64,000 nucleotides of DNA, from assembly GCF_002214365.1 (NCBI RefSeq), contig NZ_CP014854.1, forward strand, positions 310,001-374,000. The letters are read 5' to 3'. A program made the position numbers and the translations under genes. This stretch comes from Thermococcus celer Vu 13 = JCM 8558 (lineage in GTDB: Archaea > Methanobacteriota_B > Thermococci > Thermococcales > Thermococcaceae). Numbering within the stretch: position 1 is the stretch's first letter; each line of letters begins with the position of its first letter. Of the stretch, positions 1 to 9,444 are shown piece by piece. The notes beneath the pieces were generated by a model. The model was not told where the DNA came from, did not search any database, and was given only the letters and a program-made list of their open reading frames with translations.

Positions 1-2
1 AA

Positions 3-149
3 GAAATCAGAAAATTCATTGAAGCCAAGGTTAGAGAATACAGGAAAAAGAAGGCCCTGGAGGAGATCGATAAAATGCTTGCAGGCTTACCGGAAACAGA
101 GAAAGGAACCGCGAGAAAGTACGTGAGGGAGGACCGTGATAGTAATTGA
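3..149 (+). CDS. Probable antitoxin of a PIN toxin pair, C-terminal part (5' end outside window)
   Basis: An open frame enters from the left edge and ends at TGA 147-149, giving 48 residues rich in Lys, Arg and Glu, as expected for the helical toxin-binding tail of a small antitoxin. Its end overlaps the GTG start of the following PIN gene by 14 bases, the usual coupling in VapBC operons. The DNA-binding N-terminus lies outside the window, so its family (ribbon-helix-helix, AbrB or other) cannot be told. The role is inferred from context and composition only. Confidence 0.55.
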   Translation, partial: EIRKFIEAKVREYRKKKALEEIDKMLAGLPETEKGTARKYVREDRDSN

Positions 150-540
150 TGCATCTTCCCTGACCAAGTACATCTTGAGGGAGGAGAACTGGAGAAGGGT
201 TAGGGAATACCTGCTGGACGATCCATACTCCTTAACTCTGGCTTTGGCTGAAGTATCAAACGCCATCTGGAAGCATCACGTGTTATACCGGAGGATATCA
301 AAAAAAGAGGTCGAGGTAATGTTTGAGGCCGTGAAAAAGCTCAGGGAGGACGTTGTGATTTTTGAGCCGTTCGAAGGCTATCTCGGGGATGCCGCAAAGA
401 TAGCGATTGACTGGAGGATTCCGGTTTACGATGCGCTCTACTTGGCCCAAGCAAAGAAATACGGAGGTCTCCTAACGAGTGATGAGGAACAGTGGAAAAT
501 TGCAAAAAAGCTCGGAATTAAAGTGGAATACGTGGAATGA
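136..540 (+). CDS. PIN-domain ribonuclease, VapC-type toxin
   Basis: A 134-residue protein the size of a single PIN domain. The acidic residues that hold the active-site metal in PIN nucleases are visible: D5 in the N-terminal strand, E39 in ALAEVSNAIW, D99 in PVYDALYLA and D116 in LLTSDEE. Such proteins cleave RNA and are normally held inactive by the partner encoded just upstream. The start is GTG inside the upstream frame (14-base overlap), giving the typical MIVIDAS opening. The RNA target cannot be read from sequence. Confidence 0.88.
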   Translation: MIVIDASSLTKYILREENWRRVREYLLDDPYSLTLALAEVSNAIWKHHVLYRRISKKEVEVMFEAVKKLREDVVIFEPFEGYLGDAAKIAIDWRIPVYDALYLAQAKKYGGLLTSDEEQWKIAKKLGIKVEYVE

Positions 541-593
541 TCACTCTTTGGAAAAATTGAAAGGATGAAACTAATCAAACTCGGTGGTTGAAG

Positions 594-1457
594 ATGAGGG
601 TCGCAATAATCGGAGCCAAAGGTCAATTGGGGACGGATCTGGTAAGAACCTTCGGGGAGGATCCGGCTTTCGGGGTCATTCCATTAACCCACGCCGATCT
701 GGACGTCACCGTCCCCGAAACCCTGAAGGTCCTGAGGAAATTGAAGCCCAACGTCATCATCAACACGGCCGCGTACGTAAGGGTGGATGATGCCGAGCTT
801 TACCCGGAGAAAGCCTTTCAAGTTAATGCAATCGGAGCTTTGAATGTTGCACGGATAGCCAACAAAATTGATGCTATTAATGTCTACATCAGCACGGACT
901 ACGTCTTCGATGGAGAGAAGGGCGAGCCCTACACTGAGGAAGATGTTCCCAACCCGATAAACGTCTACGGGGTGAGTAAACTGGCCGGGGAGGTGTTCAC
1001 GAGGAACTATTCTCAAAAGCACTATATCATCCGTGTGGCGAGCCTCTACGGGAAGGCCGGTGCGAGCGGGAAGGGAGGTAACTTCGTGGAGTGGGTTATC
1101 GAAAGGGCAAGGCGCGGGGAGGAGCTAAGGATAGTGGACGACCAGTTCATGAGCCCCACCTACACAATGGACGTCGCCAGAACCCTGGGGAAGTTTTTAA
1201 AGCTCGGACCGGAGTTTGGAGTTTATCACATGGTGAACGAAGGCTTTTGCTCGTGGTATGAATTTACAAAGGCAATATTTGAGATTTTGGAGTGGGATGT
1301 TGAGGTGAAACCCATAAAGTCGAGCGAGCTTAACAGGCTGGCGAGGAGGCCGGGGTTCTCGGCCCTGGAGAACGCGAAGATTCACGACATCGGCTTAAAA
1401 ATGCCCGGATGGAAGGAGGGGCTGAGGGAATATTTAAGTGAAAAGGATTATTTTTAG
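594..1457 (+). CDS. rfbD: dTDP-4-dehydrorhamnose reductase
   Basis: NADPH-dependent reductase of the SDR-extended fold that catalyses the last step to dTDP-L-rhamnose, a sugar donor for surface glycans. The N-terminus has the nucleotide-binding motif GAKGQLG, followed by NTAAYVRVDDAE, the YISTDYVFDG strand and the catalytic YxxxK in YGVSKLAGE. At 287 residues it is full length. I take ATG 594, preceded by GGTGG at 583-587; an in-frame TTG at 588 is less likely. No other rhamnose-pathway gene is visible here; they may lie left of the window. The downstream glycosyltransferases and flippase suit a polysaccharide island. Confidence 0.92.
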   Translation: MRVAIIGAKGQLGTDLVRTFGEDPAFGVIPLTHADLDVTVPETLKVLRKLKPNVIINTAAYVRVDDAELYPEKAFQVNAIGALNVARIANKIDAINVYISTDYVFDGEKGEPYTEEDVPNPINVYGVSKLAGEVFTRNYSQKHYIIRVASLYGKAGASGKGGNFVEWVIERARRGEELRIVDDQFMSPTYTMDVARTLGKFLKLGPEFGVYHMVNEGFCSWYEFTKAIFEILEWDVEVKPIKSSELNRLARRPGFSALENAKIHDIGLKMPGWKEGLREYLSEKDYF

Positions 1458-1482
1458 CAGTGTAAAAAGATTTTCGGGAAAT

Positions 1483-2139
1483 TTAAAGGGAGTTATTGTT
1501 CTTTTTGTCGTCCTTTAAAATTTCTTGGAGCCTTTTGGCTCTTTCGACAAGATAATCATAACCGGTTAAGGAGTTAATAAAATTATAAGGTAGAACGTCT
1601 AAAAAGTTTCTGAGTTCCTCCCTTTTTATTTCTGGAGGGGCTTCTTGCAGTCGTTCTACTATCAATTCCAGCTCCCGCAGGCATTGCTCAAGAGAACGTT
1701 CAAGATCTCTCTTGACTTCCGGCTTGACATCTGAAGAGGAATAAATGGGGTAAAGAGTAATCATAATGTCAGTAAAGAGAGTTCTAAAGATTGGGTGTAT
1801 TATATCCAATATCCATATTGCCTCATTCTGACTTATCCTGCTCGTGTTAAATTGATCAATGGTATGTAAGGTAATAAAACGCATCCAAAAGGCTAATTCT
1901 TCACTAAAGTTTAATATTGTTTTGAACTCATTTAAATCCTGCTCTGTTTTTGTTTCTGTTCTTTTTGTTACCATTTTTCCTATTGTTTCTAACTTTTTTG
2001 AAAAGTCAGTTCGAACGTATTCATCAATCTTTTGAAGGATGTAAGCGGTAACCTCTACATTCTGAGATTGCATGCTCCTAGAGGATATTCTGGAGAGTTT
2101 CTTGAGAGTACCCTCATCGTTAATACTATAAATTTTCAA
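1483..2139 (-). CDS. Uncharacterised soluble protein, probably the cytoplasmic half of a split membrane protein
   Basis: A 218-residue helical, charged protein without clear membrane segments; no family recognised. It follows the membrane gene on the same strand with a 4-base overlap at TTGA, and its only nearby start is TTG 2139. The two frames meet at a run of five T (minus strand); one extra T would fuse them into a single protein of about 377 residues with N-terminal membrane helices and a cytoplasmic C-terminal domain. It is either a coupled second gene or the 3' part of a frameshifted gene. The region is A+T-rich and lies inside the glycan island. Confidence 0.5.
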   Translation of the reverse strand: MKIYSINDEGTLKKLSRISSRSMQSQNVEVTAYILQKIDEYVRTDFSKKLETIGKMVTKRTETKTEQDLNEFKTILNFSEELAFWMRFITLHTIDQFNTSRISQNEAIWILDIIHPIFRTLFTDIMITLYPIYSSSDVKPEVKRDLERSLEQCLRELELIVERLQEAPPEIKREELRNFLDVLPYNFINSLTGYDYLVERAKRLQEILKDDKKNNNSL

Positions 2140-2615
2140 AAATCTGTCAATGAGTTTTCTTGGATTAAAGAGGATAAAGGAATTATATATAAATTATATA
2201 TAAACAGAGGTACAATTAGAAGATTAAATGTGCCCCACAGATAAGCCAGACGTATCCAGAGAGTGGCAATGTTTTCTGCATTTTGCAACAATATTAGCGT
2301 AAAGACTATGGAAGCTACATAGGAGATAAACACCAGGCAAAATTCACAATTTTTGCTATAGACATCAAGAACGACCTCTGAGTATTCTTTTAGAGTGAGC
2401 TGAATCCCAACGAGCATCATGGTTATGTATATGGATATAATTGCCCCTTCTACTTGAGCCAATGCACTCAGGAAGTATCTGGTGTCTTGGGGGTTAAGGT
2501 TTTGGAAGAATCCTAGTTCTAAAAAGACCTGCGTTACCTCCACACTTATTACGAAGGATATAATATATGATGACCATAGGTCATGCTCTTTTAACACTCT
2601 GATTAATCCGTGCAT
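2136..2615 (-). CDS. Uncharacterised multi-pass membrane protein, probable N-terminal half of a split gene
   Basis: About 159 residues with roughly four hydrophobic segments (IISFVISVEVTQVFLEL; GAIISIYITMMLVGIQL; LVFISYVASIVFTLILL; NLLIVPLFIYNLYIIPL). ATG 2615 is preferred because a TATA-like TTTTTAAATC (minus strand, about 2636-2645) lies some 25 bases upstream, suggesting a leaderless message; a TTG at 2675 would extend it by 20 residues. The frame ends right after an SLTDF sequence at a T run and hands over to the downstream soluble frame. Function unknown; no polysaccharide-related motif was seen. Confidence 0.55.
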   Translation of the reverse strand: MHGLIRVLKEHDLWSSYIISFVISVEVTQVFLELGFFQNLNPQDTRYFLSALAQVEGAIISIYITMMLVGIQLTLKEYSEVVLDVYSKNCEFCLVFISYVASIVFTLILLQNAENIATLWIRLAYLWGTFNLLIVPLFIYNLYIIPLSSLIQENSLTDF

Positions 2616-2723
2616 GAGAGTATTAAGTGTCTTTGATTTAAAAACGTTAATACTGAAAAGTGGATAATACAGCAATTCTTAAAAAGCTAAGTGTCTCATC
2701 AAATCCCTGAGCGGGGTGCAATC

Positions 2724-4160
2724 ATGAACACTGTCCAGAGAATAGCAAAAAATATGATGGTACTTATAACTGCGAGAATCCTGAGCATGTTGTTTGGCTT
2801 TTTCTACGTAATGTATACTGCGAGGTATCTGGGCCCGGCTAATTATGGTATTCTGGCGTTTGCCCTCGCCTTGAACGGGATTTTTGGTGTTATAACAAAT
2901 TTTGGCCTTGATCCTTTGACCGTTAGAGAGGTTGCGAGGGATAAAAGCCTGGCTAAAAAGTACCTGGCTAATGGAATTGTGCTGAAGTTAACTTTTGGCG
3001 TCTTGACGTTTTTGTTGGTTTTTGGAGTGGTATACCTCTTGGGCTATCCTGATATCACAAGGAAGGTTGTGTATATAATAACTCTATCAACTGTAGTGAA
3101 CGGGATTAACAACCTTTTCAACGATGTTTACCAGGCTTTCGAGAGGATGGAGTTCATGTCCATTGGACAGATATTGGGGAGTGCGCTTTCTCTGGTTTTT
3201 GCAGTAATCGCGATCAAACTAGGATTGAACGTTGTACACTTTGCAATGATTCCTCTTGCTGTGAGTCTGATACTTCTTGTGTATCATGCCATTATAACCA
3301 CATGGAAGTTCTTAAAGCCGAAGGTTGAGGTGGACGTTGGCTTTTGGAGGAGTACTTTAAGGGAAGCGTGGCCCTTTGCATTGACGGCGGTTTTTGTCTC
3401 AATCTACTATTGGATTGATTCCGTCATGCTCTCCTACATGAAGGGGGATGAAGTTGTCGGGTGGTATAATGCGGCTTACCGGTTGGTATTGATTTTACTG
3501 GTCATTCCGGGCATTTATTTCACCTCATTGTATCCATTGATGTCGAGGTTTTTTAAGGACTCAAAAGACTCGTTGAGATTCACTTTTGAGCGATCTTTTA
3601 AATATATGAGCATGCTTGCCTTTCCAATCGGCGTCGGAACCACACTGTTGGCGGATAGGATAATCCTGTTTATATTTGGTCCAGCATATTTACCATCTGC
3701 AAAAGCCCTGCAGATTCTGGTCTGGAGTGTTGTTTGTATTTATTTGAGTTCGCCCTATGGACAGCTGGTTCGCTCAGCTAACAGGCAAGGAGTAGAAACA
3801 AAGATTACTGCAATGGGAGCCGTTTTAAATACTGTGTTGAATGCAATCATTATTCCAAAATGGAGCTACGTGGGAGCAAGTTCGACAACTTTAGCAACAG
3901 AATTGTTTGTAACGTTGTTTTATTTCTACACTTTTCGAAAAACTGAATTTTTTGGGCCTCTCATTTTGATTCACATGGGCAGAGCAATGGTTGCTTCTAT
4001 TATAATGGGAGCATTCATATGGTTCTTTCCGAGGCTTAACCTGCTCTTAATAATAGGATCAAGCATTACGATATACTTTATAACTTATTATGCTCTAAAT
4101 GGTGTAGATGTAACTGATAAGAAAATTATAAAGGAACTCAAAGGGGTGAAAGCAAGATGA
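2724..4160 (+). CDS. Wzx-like polysaccharide flippase (MATE/MVF superfamily)
   Basis: A 478-residue integral membrane protein of about 12-14 helices. The N-terminus (ARILSMLFGFFYVMYTARYL followed by LGPANYGILAFALAL) is typical of the oligosaccharide flippases that move lipid-linked glycans across the membrane. Conserved features include the NFGLDPLTVREVAR loop and the VSIYYWIDSVMLSYM helix. ATG 2724 is chosen because GGGGTG lies five bases before it; GTG 2691 would add 11 residues. It overlaps the next glycosyltransferase by four bases (ATGA), so it heads an operon with genes 4157-6547. A TATA-like TTCTTAAAAAG lies at about 2677-2687. Confidence 0.88.
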   Translation: MNTVQRIAKNMMVLITARILSMLFGFFYVMYTARYLGPANYGILAFALALNGIFGVITNFGLDPLTVREVARDKSLAKKYLANGIVLKLTFGVLTFLLVFGVVYLLGYPDITRKVVYIITLSTVVNGINNLFNDVYQAFERMEFMSIGQILGSALSLVFAVIAIKLGLNVVHFAMIPLAVSLILLVYHAIITTWKFLKPKVEVDVGFWRSTLREAWPFALTAVFVSIYYWIDSVMLSYMKGDEVVGWYNAAYRLVLILLVIPGIYFTSLYPLMSRFFKDSKDSLRFTFERSFKYMSMLAFPIGVGTTLLADRIILFIFGPAYLPSAKALQILVWSVVCIYLSSPYGQLVRSANRQGVETKITAMGAVLNTVLNAIIIPKWSYVGASSTTLATELFVTLFYFYTFRKTEFFGPLILIHMGRAMVASIIMGAFIWFFPRLNLLLIIGSSITIYFITYYALNGVDVTDKKIIKELKGVKAR

Positions 4161-5242
4161 AAATTAACTACACCATGTTTGGAACTGGCTTAACTGGTGG
4201 AGTTAGGGTAATACTGGAAATAGCAAATCACCTAGTTAAGAGAGGACATGAGGTAACAATAACATCTCTCGGAAGAGAAAACGACCATAAGTGGTTTCCA
4301 CTAAAAGCCAGGACAATCTATGTTAAAAGGCCAAAGTACATTCTTGGGGCAAGATACGTGATTAGAAAATACCTAAAAAACCATTGGTTTGAGGCCTACC
4401 CCCAAGCTGAAATAAGGAAGCTTGCAGAAGCTACTCCAGATGATATTGACATAAATGTGGCTACCTTTTGCTTCACTGCATATTCAGTATTCGCAAGTGA
4501 AAAAGGTGTCCCCTTTTATCACATGCAACACTATGAACCGCTGTTTTTTGATGATGCTTTTTTAAAGAAATTGGCGGAAGGAACATATCACCTTCCTCTA
4601 AACAAGATTTCAAATTCCATATGGCTTCATAACATTATGAAGGAAAAATATGGGGTCGAGACACCTATAGTTAATCCAGCTATTGATCACAATGTCTTTT
4701 ATCCTCGAGAGATTGAAAAAGAAAGTAACAAGTTAAGAGTTATTGCCTTTGGAAAACAAACACGGTGGAAAGGGTTTCCAGAGTTATTGAAGGCAATGGA
4801 GGTTGTAATGAAACAGAGAAATGATGTGGAATTTGTAGTGTATGGTGCCAAAAAGCCAACTTATGAATCAAGAGTTCCATATAAGTTCGTTCAAAGACCA
4901 TCAGACGAAGAACTGGCGCAACTTTATTCCTCTGCTGATGTGGTTGTAACTGCTTCTTGGTATGAGAGTTTCCCACTCCCACCACTTGAGGCAATGGCAT
5001 GTGGGGCACCCGTTGTAACTACGAGGTATGGAACGGAAGATTATGCATTCCATGGGAAGAATGCATTAGTGGTTCCGCCTAAAGATCCCAAAGCATTAGC
5101 TGAAGCAATATTGAGATTGTTAAATGATGAAGACCTAAGAGAACAATTCCGGAGGGAAGGGCCAAAGACAGCGAAGCGATTTACATGGGATAATACAGTA
5201 GACAAAGTAGAGAAGTTATTCAAAGGTGCTCTTAAAGGGTGA
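4157..5242 (+). CDS. GT4-family glycosyltransferase
   Basis: A 361-residue GT-B glycosyltransferase that probably adds a sugar to the lipid-linked glycan exported by the upstream flippase. The N-terminal domain begins MKINYTMFGTGLTGGVRVI, with the Gly-rich loop and the RGHEVTI strand. The C-terminal donor-binding domain has RVIAFGKQTRWKGFPEL and the retaining-transferase E-x7-E motif in WYESFPLPPLEAMACG. Acceptor and sugar cannot be predicted. It overlaps the flippase by four bases and is followed after six bases by the flavoprotein gene, so the three are probably cotranscribed. Confidence 0.85.
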   Translation: MKINYTMFGTGLTGGVRVILEIANHLVKRGHEVTITSLGRENDHKWFPLKARTIYVKRPKYILGARYVIRKYLKNHWFEAYPQAEIRKLAEATPDDIDINVATFCFTAYSVFASEKGVPFYHMQHYEPLFFDDAFLKKLAEGTYHLPLNKISNSIWLHNIMKEKYGVETPIVNPAIDHNVFYPREIEKESNKLRVIAFGKQTRWKGFPELLKAMEVVMKQRNDVEFVVYGAKKPTYESRVPYKFVQRPSDEELAQLYSSADVVVTASWYESFPLPPLEAMACGAPVVTTRYGTEDYAFHGKNALVVPPKDPKALAEAILRLLNDEDLREQFRREGPKTAKRFTWDNTVDKVEKLFKGALKG

Positions 5243-5248
5243 TGAAAA

Positions 5249-6547
5249 ATGAAAATCGGAATCCTCGGCGGTGGCTTAGCGGGGCTCTCTCTGGGATATT
5301 TCTTAAACCAGAGGGGATACGACTTTTTAATTTTGGAGAAAAACCCTGAGACTGGGGGGCTCCTTAAGTCTGTTCAAATTGAAGGGTTCACGTTTGACGT
5401 TGGCGGCTCCCACATAATATTCTCGAGGGATAGAGAGATTTTGAATTTCATGGCGTCCCTCCTTGGTGATAACGTGGTCAAAAACCGCAGGAATACAAAA
5501 ATCCTCTACAAAGGTCGTTATGTGAAGTACCCCTTTGAAAATGGACTGGCTGACCTGCCAAAGCAGGACAACTTCGAGTGCCTGTATTACTTCGTCCAAA
5601 ATCTAATCGCAAAGGAGAAGGGGCTTTTGAAACCTCCAAGAAACATGAAAGACTGGTTTTATTACACCTTCGGCAAGGGGATTGCCGAGAAGTATTTGAT
5701 CCCCTACAACGAGAAAATATGGAAGTATCCGCTTGATAAGATGAGCACAGTCTGGGTTGAGAGAATCCCGAATCCACCGATTGAGGACGTGATAAAATCC
5801 TCCCTGGGAATCTCAACCGAGGGGTACACCCACCAGCTTTACTTTTACTACCCAAAATTCGGTGGAATCCAGAGCTTAGCCAGAGCCTTGGAAAGACCAA
5901 TAAAAGACAAAATCGTCACAAATTTTGAAGCTAAGAGTATCAAAAAGGAAAATGGGAAATGGATAATATCGAATGGCAAGTGTGAGTTTGAGTTTGACAG
6001 AGTGATCTCCACCATCCCAATACCAGAATTGATTAAGTCCTTAGATGATGTTCCTGAAGAAATTATTGAAGCCGTGAATAATCTAAACTTTAATTCCCTT
6101 ATTACTGTCGGGATTGGCGTTGATAGATCAAAGCTCAACGATTTCTCCTGGCTTTATATTCCGGATAAGGACATCTTACCGCACAGGGTTAGTTTTCCAT
6201 CGAATTATTCCCCCCACGTTGCTCCATCGGGTAAGTCCTCAATCTTGGCTGAAGTTACATATAGAGAAGGGGATGAGATAAGTAGAATAAAGGATGATGA
6301 GATCGCCGGGATAACAGTGGAGAATCTCCATAAGCTGGGAATTATGGACAAAAAGGACGTTGTACTAACAACGGTCCACAGATTTAAATACGCTTACGTT
6401 ATATACGATCTTGATTACAGGAATAATCTCGAAGCCATCTTTAAATATTTAAATGAAATTGGAATTGAGAGTATTGGAAGATTCGGGAGCTGGGAATATG
6501 CAAACATGGACGCGGTAATTAAAATGGTGAAGGATTATGTTGGATGA
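5249..6547 (+). CDS. FAD-dependent amine-oxidoreductase-fold protein, UDP-galactopyranose-mutase-like
   Basis: A 432-residue flavoprotein. The N-terminal dinucleotide-binding site is GILGGGLAGLSLGYFL followed by LILEKNPETGGLL, and the GSHIIFSRDREIL segment resembles UDP-galactopyranose mutases and related protoporphyrinogen-oxidase-like enzymes in capsule clusters. In this setting a nucleotide-sugar isomerase or a desaturase/oxidase is likely; sequence alone does not separate these. The GGGTGATG ribosome site precedes ATG 5249. It closes the flippase-glycosyltransferase operon. True Glf activity is only an inference. Confidence 0.7.
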   Translation: MKIGILGGGLAGLSLGYFLNQRGYDFLILEKNPETGGLLKSVQIEGFTFDVGGSHIIFSRDREILNFMASLLGDNVVKNRRNTKILYKGRYVKYPFENGLADLPKQDNFECLYYFVQNLIAKEKGLLKPPRNMKDWFYYTFGKGIAEKYLIPYNEKIWKYPLDKMSTVWVERIPNPPIEDVIKSSLGISTEGYTHQLYFYYPKFGGIQSLARALERPIKDKIVTNFEAKSIKKENGKWIISNGKCEFEFDRVISTIPIPELIKSLDDVPEEIIEAVNNLNFNSLITVGIGVDRSKLNDFSWLYIPDKDILPHRVSFPSNYSPHVAPSGKSSILAEVTYREGDEISRIKDDEIAGITVENLHKLGIMDKKDVVLTTVHRFKYAYVIYDLDYRNNLEAIFKYLNEIGIESIGRFGSWEYANMDAVIKMVKDYVG

Positions 6548-6650
6548 AACCTTAACCCAAGGGTTTTAATCATAATCCTCAACTGAAAGGACAAGTGACG
6601 GAGGCTAAGTTTAAATAGTGGAAGATCAAATTATAAATTGGTGACTAAAA

Positions 6651-6878
6651 ATGAAAGTGGAAATCAAAAAAATAGATTCCCAGGGCAGGATTGTATTACC
6701 CATCTCATGGAGAAGAAGGATAAAGGGGGATGAAGTGGTGGTTATTGAAGAGGAGGGGAAAGTTGAAATCCTTCCAAGGGATGTGGACCTGTCCAAATAC
6801 GTGGATTCGGTGGAAGTGGATGTCGATAACTTTGGGGATTACCACAAACTGAGAAAGGAGCTGAGGGAGAAGAAATGA
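6651..6878 (+). CDS. AbrB/MazE-type antitoxin (VapB)
   Basis: A 75-residue protein whose first half, VEIKKIDSQGRIVLPISWRR, is a typical SpoVT-AbrB swapped-hairpin DNA-binding domain; the charged C-terminal half is the expected toxin-binding tail. It overlaps the PIN toxin gene by four bases. A TATA-like AGTTTAAATAG (about 6608-6618) and GGTGACT before ATG 6651 give it its own promoter. Such antitoxins usually repress their own operon; no operator was identified. Confidence 0.85.
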   Translation: MKVEIKKIDSQGRIVLPISWRRRIKGDEVVVIEEEGKVEILPRDVDLSKYVDSVEVDVDNFGDYHKLRKELREKK

Positions 6879-7348
6879 GGTTCATTGATGCAAATGTTTT
6901 CATCTACGCAGTTTTAAAACCCAAGAGAGAATTAAACGAGAAGGAGCTGGAGATAAAAAGGGTTTCAAAAGAGATATTCAATCGGATAAACGAGGGGGAA
7001 GAGGTTATAACAACGGTGGCACATTTAAGCGAGGTTGCAAACGTACTGGAGGATGCTGCGAATCTCAGCTTTGCAGTCTCTTTCCTGAAGGATGTGTTGA
7101 TAAAGGGAAACGTTATTGTCGAGGAGGTTAGCGATAAGGATTATATGGAAAGCGTTTTGCTGGCGGAGGAGAAGGGAGTTAGTATCAACGATGCCCTTGC
7201 TTATATTTTGATGAAAAGGAGAGGGATAGAGGAGATCTATACTTTTGACAGACATTTTGAAAACTTGGATGTTAGAATAGTTAATAGTGTGAAGGATTTA
7301 ATCTTTAATCGTGAGGAAGAAAAGTACACTAAAAGAGATCACCTGTAA
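6875..7348 (+). CDS. PIN-domain ribonuclease, VapC-type toxin
   Basis: A 157-residue PIN nuclease paired with the AbrB-type antitoxin through an ATGA overlap. The metal-binding acidic set is complete: D5 (RFIDANVFIY), E53 (AHLSEVANVL), D106 (VSINDALAY) and D125 (IYTFDRHF). It differs in length and sequence from the first PIN protein (136-540), so the two modules are not a recent duplication. Its 3' end overlaps the end of the convergent DUF2206 gene by ten bases. Confidence 0.88.
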   Translation: MRFIDANVFIYAVLKPKRELNEKELEIKRVSKEIFNRINEGEEVITTVAHLSEVANVLEDAANLSFAVSFLKDVLIKGNVIVEEVSDKDYMESVLLAEEKGVSINDALAYILMKRRGIEEIYTFDRHFENLDVRIVNSVKDLIFNREEEKYTKRDHL

Positions 7349-9444
7349 ACATAATATTCCCAAACCTGATTGCTTGAATATATTTTGTTAAAATCATACA
7401 GTTGCTTCCACAACTTTGTTTGCTTTAGAGGAACGAATTGATGCCTCTGGATTCCTCCAATATCAAAATAAAACGCTTCAATTTCCTTAAACAATACCGT
7501 TTCTTTTCCAAGATACACATACTGGTTTCCGTTATGTGCATAGATGCTAACTTGTGGCTCTTTGCCAAAACTCTTAGTTTTCATCCCCAATCCAAGAAAG
7601 AGTGGGAATTTAAAGTTACCTAACCACACAGCATTACCCTCGGGAGTATAGTATTTCAACCATCTCGCTCCTGTTATCTCAGCAGGGCTCCAAGATGGAG
7701 AATGATATTTATCCAGCCATAGGACAGGTTGTGGATCTTTTGTAACTTCGAGCATAAAACCAGAGTTAAATAGGAAATACACTAATAAAAACCCCGCCAG
7801 CGCCTTGGTCATGCGTCTAATGTTAACATGATCGAGCTTAACTCTGAATAGCTTGCGAAACCCCTTGAGAATAGTGGCAGTCCCAATAACAAGGTAAGGA
7901 GACAAGAAGAACAACGTGATCTGATATAAACGGGTGGCATTTAATCTATTCGCAAAGAAGGGAACTATTACACCTGCGACATCGTATGCAAAAAACACAA
8001 AGGATAGAACATAGAATTCGATGTACTTCCTCTCTTTCTGTTTGATAAGAGTATAAACCACTGCCACCATCCCAATTGAAATCAAACCCTGAGCAATCAA
8101 GTTTATCCACTTTGCTATTTCTCTTGTGAGTGTTGTTTTGCTCGCGATAATTGCGAGTCCCTGAGAGTACTGGGGCTTGAGGATGTTCTTTAGCATTATG
8201 ACAGTGAAATAACCGATATCAACCAGTTTGTGGAATTCAAATCCTCCTCCCACATATTGATACCATAGGAGGGTAAATAACCAGAATAATACTACATAGC
8301 TTTCCTTTATTATTGAGTTCTTTTTGGCTAAGCTAACTGGAATAACAAATAGCAGGGCGAACATGACCATATAGGCAGTTCCATAATGGGAAACTATGAG
8401 GGAGGTTCCAAAAATCAGCAGCAATAGAGGATGCACTCTTTTTATTAGAGCATAAACCATTAAGGCAAGATACAACTCTGCGATCATCTGTCTTGCAAGA
8501 GCCATCATTTCTGTAAAGAAGGTGAATAGAAACATGAAAAAGAGTATCGAAAGCTCGGCCCAGATTTTTTTCCCCAAGAGCCGTTCATAAGCTTTCAGGA
8601 GTATTACCGAAACCATGGAAAAGATTAGAGGGTAAATTATCTTGAAAATCGGGATTATGCCAATGTTTAGGATTAAAGAGTACAGCGGGGCTAAGATGTT
8701 CACGCTTGCAACAGTGTTGTACTGATAGTATGTCGAAACATTCCACATTCCCTGTCTCAAAACTAAATGAGCATAGTAATACTCCCCGCTTATGTCATAC
8801 CCCCATATATAGTTCCAGGACACCCCAAAGACGGTTGACCACATGAGAGAGATGGCTATTGACCATATGGCAAAAGCCCTGTTGAAGTTTTTTACCTTGA
8901 TAAAAATAATAGGAGTAAGTGAGATAACAAAGTACAGGGCCAGCAATCCTCGGTTGTCTCCATAGAAGCTGAACATGTATGCACTCAAAAGCGAAAACAA
9001 AGGCAAAAGCAGGAAGAAGAGATCCCACCTTGTTATTTTGGGAAATTTTGACAGGTTTTCTTGAGTCTCCAGGCTTCTATTCTGTTGGATTACAAGGAGA
9101 GATACCACAATGACATTAAACGTTACCAGAAGTGGCTTTAATGTTATTGGCCTCTTAATTCCAATGAACGGATAAATGAAGTTCGCAAAGATGCCCATGA
9201 ACATTACAGTGGAGATACTCAGGGCAACTGTCATGAAGATGCTTTCAGAAATACTCTCCACCCTTGTTCTTAAAATCTTCAAAAGGAGATATCCGGGTAG
9301 AAACGTTAGGGCAATAAAGCCAAAAACTTCTCTGGCTAGGGGTATATGAATACCCAAATGATCGATTATTATTGATGAGTCCAGCCCTATCAAAATCGAA
9401 GCCGTGATTATAAGTGCCTTCCTGTCCATTGAACCCACTCCCAT
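7339..9444 (-). CDS. DUF2206-type large polytopic membrane protein
   Basis: A 701-residue protein with many hydrophobic helices over most of its length and a soluble, presumably extracellular C-terminal region (from about residue 560) with aromatic-rich segments. Overall it resembles the DUF2206 predicted membrane proteins found in archaeal glycan clusters; a GT-C-like glycan transferase or polymerase is conceivable but not shown. ATG 9444 is preferred because GGTGGTGATT lies just upstream; an upstream in-frame ATG at 9489 has no such site. It is transcribed away from the GT2 gene at 9494 across a 49-base intergenic region. Confidence 0.75.
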   Translation of the reverse strand: MGVGSMDRKALIITASILIGLDSSIIIDHLGIHIPLAREVFGFIALTFLPGYLLLKILRTRVESISESIFMTVALSISTVMFMGIFANFIYPFIGIKRPITLKPLLVTFNVIVVSLLVIQQNRSLETQENLSKFPKITRWDLFFLLLPLFSLLSAYMFSFYGDNRGLLALYFVISLTPIIFIKVKNFNRAFAIWSIAISLMWSTVFGVSWNYIWGYDISGEYYYAHLVLRQGMWNVSTYYQYNTVASVNILAPLYSLILNIGIIPIFKIIYPLIFSMVSVILLKAYERLLGKKIWAELSILFFMFLFTFFTEMMALARQMIAELYLALMVYALIKRVHPLLLLIFGTSLIVSHYGTAYMVMFALLFVIPVSLAKKNSIIKESYVVLFWLFTLLWYQYVGGGFEFHKLVDIGYFTVIMLKNILKPQYSQGLAIIASKTTLTREIAKWINLIAQGLISIGMVAVVYTLIKQKERKYIEFYVLSFVFFAYDVAGVIVPFFANRLNATRLYQITLFFLSPYLVIGTATILKGFRKLFRVKLDHVNIRRMTKALAGFLLVYFLFNSGFMLEVTKDPQPVLWLDKYHSPSWSPAEITGARWLKYYTPEGNAVWLGNFKFPLFLGLGMKTKSFGKEPQVSIYAHNGNQYVYLGKETVLFKEIEAFYFDIGGIQRHQFVPLKQTKLWKQLYDFNKIYSSNQVWEYYVYR

